NCBI GenBank assembly: GCA_003532515.1
Contig: DOEX01000029.1
Coordinates: 1-5,148, forward strand
Origin: Anaerolineaceae bacterium
GTDB lineage: Bacteria; Chloroflexota; Anaerolineae; Anaerolineales; Anaerolineaceae
Reading direction: 5' to 3'
DNA length: 5,148 nucleotides
A program made the translations under genes and the position numbers. Positions 1 through 4,748 of the stretch are shown here, piece after piece (positions within the stretch are counted from its first letter, which is position 1; every line of letters begins with the position of its first letter). The notes beneath the pieces are model-generated. The model did no database searches. It saw nothing but the letters and a program-made list of their open reading frames with translations, and had not been told where the DNA came from.

Positions 1-354
1 TACTTGCGCAATCATGCAGATGAAATTGTTTCTGCAGCTTCCCTGGGTGCCATCGAATCCAATGTGGACAAGCTGGTTGCCCAAAGAATGAAAACCCGCG
101 GTGTCAGTTGGAGTCTTGCTGGAATGATAGCCATGCTGGCCCTGCTGAGGCACCAGGAGGAGTTGTATGAACATAGCTTCCCGTATCAGAATAAGCGTCC
201 GAAACAAAACCCTCAAACAAAAAAGAATAAAAAAGGAGATCCGGGAACCGTCCATGCAGCCAGTTTTCCAGTGTTGAAGTCAGGGAAAATGTCCGCTCCT
301 TATGCCAGTTTATTCAAGGCTATAATCAATGATGATCTTCCTCTTTCGTCCTAA
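1..354 (+). CDS. ISLre2/UPF0236-like transposase, C-terminal part (5' end outside window)
   Basis: The frame is open from the first base (Tyr-Leu-Arg-Asn...) and ends at TAA 352-354, so about 117 C-terminal residues are present and the start lies outside the window. An internal TTG at position 4 is not a credible start. The segment with Gly-Ala-Ile-Glu-Ser, Val-Ala-Gln-Arg-Met-Lys, Arg-Gly-Val-Ser-Trp-Ser and a following Gly, then a Leu-rich helix, matches the conserved C-terminal block of ISLre2-family (UPF0236) transposases as I know them. A strongly basic, Lys/Asn/Gln-rich stretch follows at about residues 60-80, then a short tail (Phe-Pro-Val-Leu...Ala-Ser-Leu-Phe-Lys-Ala-Ile) resembling the family's usual end. 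The catalytic acidic residues would lie upstream and cannot be checked, so whether the copy is active is unknown. ISKra4-type transposases have a loosely similar C-terminal block and are the main alternative. The gene converges on the methyltransferase at 471-1328. Confidence 0.75.
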   Translation, partial: YLRNHADEIVSAASLGAIESNVDKLVAQRMKTRGVSWSLAGMIAMLALLRHQEELYEHSFPYQNKRPKQNPQTKKNKKGDPGTVHAASFPVLKSGKMSAPYASLFKAIINDDLPLSS

Positions 355-376
355 TCACGGACATTTGAAACAGATA

Positions 377-397
377 CGTATTATTTTGCGTATTATT
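377..397. repeat. Short direct repeat, 9 bp twice, 12-bp period, in convergent spacer
   Basis: CGTATTATT occurs at 377-385 and again at 389-397, separated by TTG. The first copy overlaps the 8-bp palindrome ATACGTAT at 374-381. The repeat lies in the AT-rich 355-470 spacer between the transposase stop and the methyltransferase stop, where the outer end of the insertion sequence would be expected. I see no convincing terminator with a T-run in this spacer. A role as transposase-binding repeats near the element's end is possible but is only inference; chance in AT-rich DNA is the simple alternative. Confidence 0.4.
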
Positions 398-470
398 GGT
401 AGAGCAACATGATAATGTCCTAAAGTAGCAAAATAGAGATTTCCTAATTAATAATCCAGTAGAGTAGGTC

Positions 471-1328
471 TCAGCTCGGTTTCTTTAAAACCAGATGGTA
501 TCCAATCGCAGCGGGGTTTTTTGCAGACTTGGGTGATTTTAGATATCCGCTGCCAATAAGTGGTTTCATCAGCGAGACCATACCCTCAATAAGAATCAAT
601 AGTCCTCGAGCGAGCCACCTTGATATGCGCGAGAGTTTGGGCAGCACCCAGAAGCGTAGGTTGCGCAACGCTTCCCCAACAAAAAATATCGGGTCATAGT
701 AACCTTCGAGCAGTGCAATCTCAAATCCGTGCTGGCAAGCCATTTCTTCGAGTGAGTAGTGGGTAAACCTTTGGAAATCGATCGGTGCTTGATGTATTTT
801 TATCATGAACGGAATGGCGATCACTAATGAGCCGCCGGGTTTGAGCAAGTAATATAGTGCATCGAGCAATTCGTGGCTATGATAGACATGCTCGAGTACA
901 TTCATCAGCACCAACATGTCAAAGCTGTTTTCTTTAAAAGGGACACATTCGACAAGGTCACATGCTATATCCACCTCAGGATATGGGACAATATCGACAG
1001 CGAGATAATTTCGATCAGCAAAAATTTGAGCGAAGTCACCATGCCCTGCACCGACATCGAGAATCAACGCATCTTTATTGCTCAAGCCCGAAACCTGCTC
1101 CTGCAAAAATTTCCAATTCGCCTGCCTCCACGGAGTTCCCTCATCGGGTCCGCGCTCGATGCGCTCGAAGATGTGCGCTGTTTCTGGCATCGGTGTGAAG
1201 ACAGGTTTGCCTTCATGAACTCTGACTTCACGTCCATCATTGGAACAACGCCAATAATTCTCTTCTTTTATGGAGAATGGCTGTTTGCAATCTGGACAGA
1301 CAAGGAGAGAGGAAAGGAGTTGGTTCAT
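471..1328 (-). CDS. SAM-dependent class I methyltransferase with N-terminal Trm112-like zinc segment
   Basis: This 285-residue protein is predicted to transfer a methyl group from S-adenosylmethionine; the acceptor is unknown. Residues 1-46 form a Trm112/YcaR-like segment: Cys11-Pro-Asp-Cys14, Trp26-Arg-Cys28 with Asp31, then Glu39-Gly-Lys-Pro-Val-Phe, in the order seen in that small zinc-binding fold. The Methyltransf_11-type domain follows: motif I Asp91-Val-Gly-Ala-Gly-His-Gly97, acidic Asp112 at the end of strand 2, Asp124 before Pro130-Phe, Asn143-Val-Leu-Glu-His147 (motif IV/post-IV region), and Leu162-Lys-Pro-Gly-Gly166. A hydrophobic stretch at about 238-262 might contact a membrane but is not a clear transmembrane helix. 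The ATG overlaps the glycosyltransferase stop as ATGA and has no strong ribosome binding site, which points to translational coupling. The pairing suggests methylation of a sugar, lipid-linked glycan or polysaccharide. A ubiquinone-type methylase or other small-molecule acceptor is less likely in this context. Confidence 0.88.
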   Translation of the reverse strand: MNQLLSSLLVCPDCKQPFSIKEENYWRCSNDGREVRVHEGKPVFTPMPETAHIFERIERGPDEGTPWRQANWKFLQEQVSGLSNKDALILDVGAGHGDFAQIFADRNYLAVDIVPYPEVDIACDLVECVPFKENSFDMLVLMNVLEHVYHSHELLDALYYLLKPGGSLVIAIPFMIKIHQAPIDFQRFTHYSLEEMACQHGFEIALLEGYYDPIFFVGEALRNLRFWVLPKLSRISRWLARGLLILIEGMVSLMKPLIGSGYLKSPKSAKNPAAIGYHLVLKKPS

Positions 1329-2263
1329 TTGTAATATATATTGAAGATGAGGGTATAAAATGCCAATAAGGGCTTTTTGATAAAAGGCGCGTCCCAGAGT
1401 CGCCTGTAGCGAGAAACTTGCTTGACTGGTGAACCGGCCTTGTAAGTGGAAGGAAGAGTGTTGCTCATGTTCTGGACGTAGCGATCCACGGGCATTAATC
1501 GTAGGTAGCCGGCGGCATCCATGCGTTCATCCAATTGACGAACTTGCCCCATCGGCTTGTCCATGTCGAAGGGCAAGAATTGGGCGAGCACGGATTTATA
1601 GGCTGTAAACTGCCAGTGACTTGCACCGAGATAAGCGGGGAGATTTTTATAGGTGACACGGTAGTCAGTGGTTTCACTGTAGATTCTTTTTAACTCATCG
1701 TCAGAATAACCGAGCGTTGTGGAAAATTCATAGAACCATTCATAGGGAAGGATATCTCCCTGTTGAAGTTCAGCGTTGACCTTTGCCCACGCGATGGAGC
1801 TTTGCAAATACATTTCTGAAGTACGAAACGGACGCGCCGTGACCATACCAACGTTTGGATACGTCTCAAGTAGGTCAACGGATGCTTTCAACCAATTGGA
1901 GTAGAACAATACATCGGCGTCGGTGTAGGCAATGATCTCACCGGGTGCGCCTGCCAACATCACGTTCCACGCGCCGCCTTTGCCCATGTTCTTTTCAGAG
2001 AGGACCAAATATTGGATTCTTCCTTCCTCCTTTTCTTTGACAAGAAAGTCACGCGCTTCTACGCAAGAGCCATTATCGAAGACCATCAAGTCGAATGGTA
2101 AACCTGCATCCTTGCGCATTGACTCAAGCGAGACTTTCAGCACATCAAGAGTCTCGGTATAGAATCCACTCAAGAAGGGGATGTAGTTCAACAATGCAAC
2201 TGTGATACGTTCAGGGCGGGCGACATCTCTGACGGATTTAGCGGGGTTTTGTCCTCTTCTCAT
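1325..2263 (-). CDS. Glycosyltransferase family 2 (GT-A fold)
   Basis: This 312-residue protein is predicted to transfer a sugar from a nucleotide-sugar donor during surface-glycan synthesis; donor and acceptor cannot be read from the sequence. The GT-A domain starts at about residue 19 (Ile-Thr-Val-Ala-Leu-Leu-Asn-Tyr). It continues with Val61-Phe-Asp63-Asn-Gly-Ser (nucleotide-binding strand end), Asn92-Met-Gly-Lys-Gly-Gly-Ala-Trp-Asn100, and the metal-binding Asp115-Ala-Asp117 in Tyr-Thr-Asp-Ala-Asp-Val. A later Leu-Asp-Glu-Arg-Met-Asp...Gly-Tyr segment fits the acceptor-side acidic motif of the family. No clear transmembrane helices are seen, so it is likely cytosolic or peripheral to the membrane. 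The ATG at 2263 overlaps the TGA of an upstream open frame as ATGA, and the gene's own TGA overlaps the methyltransferase ATG, so it was probably the middle gene of a longer operon. The 18 residues before the domain are basic and poorly conserved-looking, but no better internal start is seen. Confidence 0.88.
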   Translation of the reverse strand: MRRGQNPAKSVRDVARPERITVALLNYIPFLSGFYTETLDVLKVSLESMRKDAGLPFDLMVFDNGSCVEARDFLVKEKEEGRIQYLVLSEKNMGKGGAWNVMLAGAPGEIIAYTDADVLFYSNWLKASVDLLETYPNVGMVTARPFRTSEMYLQSSIAWAKVNAELQQGDILPYEWFYEFSTTLGYSDDELKRIYSETTDYRVTYKNLPAYLGASHWQFTAYKSVLAQFLPFDMDKPMGQVRQLDERMDAAGYLRLMPVDRYVQNMSNTLPSTYKAGSPVKQVSRYRRLWDAPFIKKPLLAFYTLIFNIYYK

Positions 2264-2469
2264 CTATCATCATCTATAGTGGCTAAATAGGGCGATGTTT
2301 GTATCGAAAAAACCGCTTCACTGAAAATTCTACTATCGCTTCTCTTGTCAATTTGGACAAGCTGATCGATCATATTATTAACCTCAATCTCGTTTTTGAA
2401 ATCAAGAGCTCTTGTTTCTGGTTCAACAAAGATTCTTTTAACATTTTTAGTAGGAACATGTCTGCAACC
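2260..2469 (-). pseudogene. Truncated 3' end of an unidentified upstream cluster gene
   Basis: Reading the minus strand, the frame is open from just after a TAA (2472-2470) to TGA 2262-2260, about 69 codons. The peptide looks protein-like, with Val-Lys-Arg-Ile-Phe-Val-Glu-Pro-Glu-Thr-Arg near its start, Ile-Asp-Gln-Leu-Val-Gln-Ile-Asp-Lys-Arg in the middle, and Tyr-Leu-Ala-Thr-Ile-Asp-Asp-Asp-Arg at the end. Its stop overlaps the glycosyltransferase ATG (ATGA), the same coupling used between the next two genes. No plausible start occurs in the first half. The first ATG is at 2373, preceded by GAGG about six bases upstream, and would give only 36 residues. I read it as the C-terminal remnant of a gene whose 5' part was lost, with the break near 2470. 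I do not recognise the family. Alternatives are a genuine small protein from ATG 2373, or chance. Confidence 0.5.
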
Positions 2470-2518
2470 TTAGTTTAATTGTAATAGATAGTTTTCAGAC
2501 AGTCAAAATCAATGCACT

Positions 2519-2600
2519 GGGACAGTTGGATTGTCAGTTATTGCTGCATGGGCAGACACTGCCCTCAAGAGGGTGATTCCCAAGGGTCTGCCTCTACGGG
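2519..2600. repeat. Hairpin-rich segment, candidate dispersed intergenic repeat
   Basis: The segment between the peptidase stop and the remnant frame contains inverted arms GGCAGAC (2551-2557) and GTCTGCC (2586-2592). Between them is a small hairpin, CCCT 2562-2565 with AGGG 2570-2573 (or CCCTC with GAGGG and a tighter loop). Nearby GACA 2521-2524 can pair with TGTC 2532-2535. No T-run follows on either strand, so it is a poor intrinsic terminator, although it could still protect the 3' end of the peptidase transcript. The composition (a GC-rich GGCAGAC/GTCTGCC unit in an AT-rich spacer) is typical of short intergenic repeats in many environmental bacteria; that it recurs in this genome is inference. 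I see nothing else in 2470-2630. Confidence 0.4.
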
Positions 2601-2630
2601 GCTTATTGCCAGATTGAAAGATGTATTGGT

Positions 2631-3863
2631 TTAGACATAATTGGTTTTCCCATAGCCAAGTGCCGCGTTCTTGCGCTGCCAGTACTTGTGAAAGCTGCGC
2701 TTGCCAATTAGCGGCAAGGAGGTTAGTTTGCTGCTCCATTTCTCGTAAAAGGCGGTTTCTTCTGCCGTCGCACGAAGGCTAAGCTCCATCCGAGTCTGTT
2801 GATCAGCGTTCTCGGCAGAAGTCAGCCAGGCTGCTTCAAGGTTGTTTCGCTCCGTATAGAATTCTTCGGGCAGGATGCGCCCAATAGCCAGTCGGTGGAA
2901 AGTTTCGTGTTTCAGCCAGTAGGCTTCAGCGTTGGGATCATCAGCAGCAAAAACCGGGGCAGCAGGCGCAGAGCCGAACAGCCAGGGCTTGAACAGGGAA
3001 ATGCAGGGGGTGGAACTGCCAGTCAGCCAGACCCAGATCTGATCACCGAGTTCAACGATCATGCTGGCGGTGGTATGGTCGCCGACCAATCCTCCGGCGT
3101 GCATGCAGGGGCTGGCAACGCTGCCCTGAGCCAAAGGGTTTTTCAGGTCCGCACGGTGCGTTCGCAGGATGTTCATCAAGTCTGCAGAATTTTGCGTAGT
3201 CGCCAGGCAGGAGCCTGTTTGTTCCAGGCGGTCGGCTGAACCGGAAAAGTGCGAATAGAGCGGCTCAAGGTGGGTTTTCTTGAAATCGTAAGTCTTGCCT
3301 CCGCTGTAGGCATCTCCGTCTGCTTTGATTGTCAGGCGGTTGGAGATGCTCGCCCGTTCCATTTGCTTATAGACCCACTCCTTCCCGGCGGTCTCGAGCA
3401 CAAACAGGTGTTCACGGTCCATGATCAGAAAAGAATTGTCGTAAAAGAATTGGTGATCAAAGCCGCAGTTCCCACCCTGCCCGTGTTCTTCCAGCAGGCG
3501 GATGATCACATCGCGAGCTTCCCGGGCGCTGTTGCCGCGCTCCAAACCGAGCCGCAGCAGGTCCATCCCGGTCAGGCCGGTTTTGGCGTATTTCCCCCTG
3601 GTAAAAACAGCTTCATTACCAATGCACACCCCAAACTCATTCACGCCCATCTCGCCGCCCCAGAGCCAGGTCGGTCGCGAAAGCAGCAGCGAATGGGTAT
3701 GAGCTGCCTGGTCGATGCTGATGTATGTCGTTTTAAGAAGCGAGCCGGCAGAATGATCCGCAGCGGGGTAAAACTCAGCCACCTGGGGTTCGTTGGGAGA
3801 TCGGTCACTGTTCTTGGCGAAGTAAGCTTTTCCGGTGGTAAGCAACCCAATTGTGTCGCACAT
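2631..3863 (-). CDS. Secernin-like dipeptidase, peptidase family C69
   Basis: From ATG 3863 the product is 410 residues, a usual length for secernin-like proteins. It begins Met-Cys2-Asp-Thr, so removal of Met would expose Cys2, the N-terminal nucleophile of family C69 (Ntn-hydrolase fold). Characterised C69 members hydrolyse dipeptides; the substrate here is unknown. Supporting motifs are Phe-Ala-Lys17-Asn-Ser-Asp-Arg21 with Asn24-Glu25, Ser-Arg63-Pro-Thr-Trp-Leu-Trp-Gly-Gly-Glu71-Met-Gly, Gly82-Asn-Glu-Ala-Val86, Gly99-Met-Asp-Leu...Leu-Gly-Leu-Glu108-Arg-Gly, Gly128-Gln-Gly-Gly-Asn-Cys133, a Phe-Leu-Ile-Met-Asp strand and, late in the protein, Pro-Cys-Ile-Ser-Leu-Phe-Lys-Pro. No signal peptide is visible, so it should be cytoplasmic. 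A GTG at 3869 could add two residues, but GGAG at 3869-3872 sits five bases before ATG 3863 and overlaps that GTG, which favours the ATG. It is transcribed divergently from ssb and appears monocistronic. Confidence 0.9.
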   Translation of the reverse strand: MCDTIGLLTTGKAYFAKNSDRSPNEPQVAEFYPAADHSAGSLLKTTYISIDQAAHTHSLLLSRPTWLWGGEMGVNEFGVCIGNEAVFTRGKYAKTGLTGMDLLRLGLERGNSAREARDVIIRLLEEHGQGGNCGFDHQFFYDNSFLIMDREHLFVLETAGKEWVYKQMERASISNRLTIKADGDAYSGGKTYDFKKTHLEPLYSHFSGSADRLEQTGSCLATTQNSADLMNILRTHRADLKNPLAQGSVASPCMHAGGLVGDHTTASMIVELGDQIWVWLTGSSTPCISLFKPWLFGSAPAAPVFAADDPNAEAYWLKHETFHRLAIGRILPEEFYTERNNLEAAWLTSAENADQQTRMELSLRATAEETAFYEKWSSKLTSLPLIGKRSFHKYWQRKNAALGYGKTNYV

Positions 3864-3868
3864 ATGCA

Positions 3869-3872
3869 CTCC
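3869..3872 (-). promoter_or_regulatory. Ribosome binding site deciding the C69 peptidase start
   Basis: On the minus strand GGAG is followed by five bases and then ATG 3863-3861. It overlaps the in-frame GTG at 3869, so the longer start cannot use it. This supports a protein beginning Met-Cys, which is what an N-terminal cysteine nucleophile needs. Confidence 0.7.
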
Positions 3873-3970
3873 ATTTAATTGATTGACTATGTTTATCTTA
3901 CCTCAATAATCTGTCTGTCGGCTGTTCTCTTGCTTTCGAATAAACTGCCGGTGTAGCGGTTTGCTGAGAC

Positions 3971-3997
3971 TTGGCAGGAATGATGTAAAATTACATA
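3971..3997 (+). promoter_or_regulatory. Candidate promoter of the ssb operon
   Basis: TTGGCA at 3971-3976 resembles a -35 box, and TACATA at 3992-3997 could be the -10 box with a 15-base spacer, which is short. An alternative is TTGCTG 3961-3966 with TAAAAT 3986-3991 and a 19-base spacer. Neither spacing is ideal, but this AT-rich stretch lies 40-80 bases before the ssb ATG and is the best promoter-like sequence in the divergent spacer. The peptidase promoter on the other strand is not clear to me. Confidence 0.35.
3983..3996. promoter_or_regulatory. 14-bp palindrome, possible operator upstream of ssb
   Basis: ATGTAA (3983-3988), two central A bases, then TTACAT (3991-3996) form a perfect 6-bp inverted repeat that overlaps both candidate -10 boxes. 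Size and position fit a dimeric repressor site, but no regulator is encoded in the window and short AT-rich palindromes also arise by chance. It does not resemble a LexA box that I would recognise. Confidence 0.35.
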
Positions 3998-4026
3998 AGA
4001 GTATCTTACCAACACAACCACACACG

Positions 4027-4032
4027 AAAGGA
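4027..4032 (+). promoter_or_regulatory. Ribosome binding site of ssb
   Basis: AAAGGA is followed by six bases and then ATG 4039. The open frame extends upstream to 3961, but the SSB family begins at this Met (Met-Tyr-Gln-Lys-Leu-Ile-Leu-Ile-Gly), so 4039 is the true start. Confidence 0.8.
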
Positions 4033-4038
4033 ATTCCC

Positions 4039-4425
4039 ATGTACCAGAAACTAATTCTTATAGGCAATCTTGGCAGAGACCCGGAGATGCGCTATACCCC
4101 TGACGGCAAGGCTGTCACCAATTTTTCCGTGGCGACCAGCCGCAAATATAACGACAAAGATGAGACCACCTGGTTCACCGTTTCGGTTTGGGGCAAACAG
4201 GCTGAAAGTTGCAACCAATACCTGACCAAAGGCTCAAAGGTCCTGGTGGAAGGTCGCCTGCGCCCGGATGCCAGCACTGGCGCTCCACAAGTCTTCCAAA
4301 AGAAAGATGGCAGTTGGGGCAGCAAATTTGAGGTTTACGCCGATACTGTTCGATTCCTCTCCACCCGCAGTGAAAGCACTGCTGAGGTCAGTGATACGGT
4401 CGATGACGACGATATCCCGTTCTAG
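4039..4425 (+). CDS. ssb: Single-stranded DNA-binding protein SSB
   Basis: This 128-residue protein binds and protects single-stranded DNA in replication, repair and recombination. The OB fold occupies about residues 1-107, with the family signatures Ile8-Gly-Asn-Leu-Gly-Arg13-Asp-Pro-Glu, Arg18-Tyr-Thr-Pro-Asp-Gly, Val26-Thr-Asn-Phe-Ser-Val-Ala32, Trp-Phe-Thr-Val-Ser-Val-Trp-Gly-Lys and Gly-Ser-Lys-Val-Leu-Val-Glu-Gly-Arg-Leu. The linker after the fold is only about 15 residues. The protein ends in a typical acidic tail, Asp122-Asp-Asp-Asp-Ile-Pro-Phe128, which recruits partner proteins in well-studied SSBs. It is shorter than E. coli SSB (178 residues), through the linker. A loop with Lys-Lys-Asp-Gly-Ser-Trp-Gly near residues 90-96 is a small insertion. 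It is the first gene of a string: the DUF3467 ATG comes two bases after the ssb stop. Confidence 0.95.
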   Translation: MYQKLILIGNLGRDPEMRYTPDGKAVTNFSVATSRKYNDKDETTWFTVSVWGKQAESCNQYLTKGSKVLVEGRLRPDASTGAPQVFQKKDGSWGSKFEVYADTVRFLSTRSESTAEVSDTVDDDDIPF

Positions 4426-4427
4426 CC

Positions 4428-4748
4428 ATGGCTGAACCTCAAAAAATTCCGTTTATAGTCCCGGATGATCTCGAGCCGCGGTACATAAACACTGCCTATA
4501 TTACCCATACTCCCCACGAGTTCATCCTCGATTTCGCTACGATGATGCCGGGTTTGAAAAGCCTCAAGCTCAATACCCGCCTGATCCTTTCGCCGTTGAC
4601 GATGAAACTCTTCCAGAGGGCGATCAACGAGAACATCGCTCGTTACGAGTCGAATTTTGGCGAGATCCGCATCCCACGCGGGCATACCCTGGCGGACGAG
4701 CTTTTCCGTGACAAAGGTGGTCAGAATCCACCGGAAGAAACGAAATGA
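4428..4748 (+). CDS. DUF3467 domain protein
   Basis: This 106-residue protein has no known function. Residues about 17-85 match the DUF3467 pattern as I know it: Arg-Tyr-Ile-Asn-Thr-Ala-Tyr-Ile, Thr28-Pro-His-Glu-Phe-Ile-Leu-Asp35-Phe, Pro-Gly, then Asn-Thr-Arg-Leu-Ile-Leu-Ser-Pro followed by a helix with Leu-Phe-Gln-Arg-Ala-Ile-Asn-Glu-Asn-Ile-Ala-Arg-Tyr-Glu and Phe-Gly. There is no signal peptide or membrane segment. The charged, Pro/Glu-rich C-terminus looks disordered. The start lies two bases after the ssb stop with no separate strong ribosome binding site, and its TGA overlaps the next ATG (ATGA), so all three genes are probably translationally coupled. The setting between an SSB and a translin-family gene suggests, but does not prove, a nucleic-acid-related role. 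Confidence 0.85.
   Translation: MAEPQKIPFIVPDDLEPRYINTAYITHTPHEFILDFATMMPGLKSLKLNTRLILSPLTMKLFQRAINENIARYESNFGEIRIPRGHTLADELFRDKGGQNPPEETK

Noticed and set aside
355..470. Search for a bidirectional terminator or CRISPR-like array between the transposase and the methyltransferase
   Set aside because: Only one pair of short direct repeats and weak inverted repeats are present; there is no regular repeat-spacer structure and no stem followed by a T-run.
873..1334. Plus-strand open frame of 153 codons opposite the methyltransferase
   Set aside because: It lies almost entirely antisense to a gene with clear methyltransferase motifs; its translation shows no recognisable domain.
2550..2592. Hairpin as an intrinsic terminator for the peptidase gene
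   Set aside because: The arms pair, but no T-run follows on the minus strand and the outer arms are separated by 28 bases, so it does not fit a standard terminator.
2509..2739. Minus-strand 76-codon open frame overlapping the peptidase 3' end
   Set aside because: Its first half is an out-of-frame reading of the peptidase C-terminus and its second half reads through the hairpin-rich repeat candidate. The Lys-Pro-Arg-Arg-Gly-Arg-Pro-Leu run is best explained as translated repeat, not a protein.
2799..3239. Plus-strand 146-codon open frame opposite the peptidase
   Set aside because: It is antisense to the C69 peptidase, with low-complexity Gly/Ala/Gln-rich translation and no motif.
3249..3878. 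Plus-strand 209-codon open frame opposite the peptidase
   Set aside because: It is antisense to the strongly supported C69 peptidase; the long open frame follows from that gene's codon bias, and no domain is visible.
3961..4038. Longer N-terminus for SSB from TTG 3961
   Set aside because: The SSB family begins at the Met encoded at 4039, which has a good AAAGGA site; the extension would also cover the promoter-like region and palindrome.
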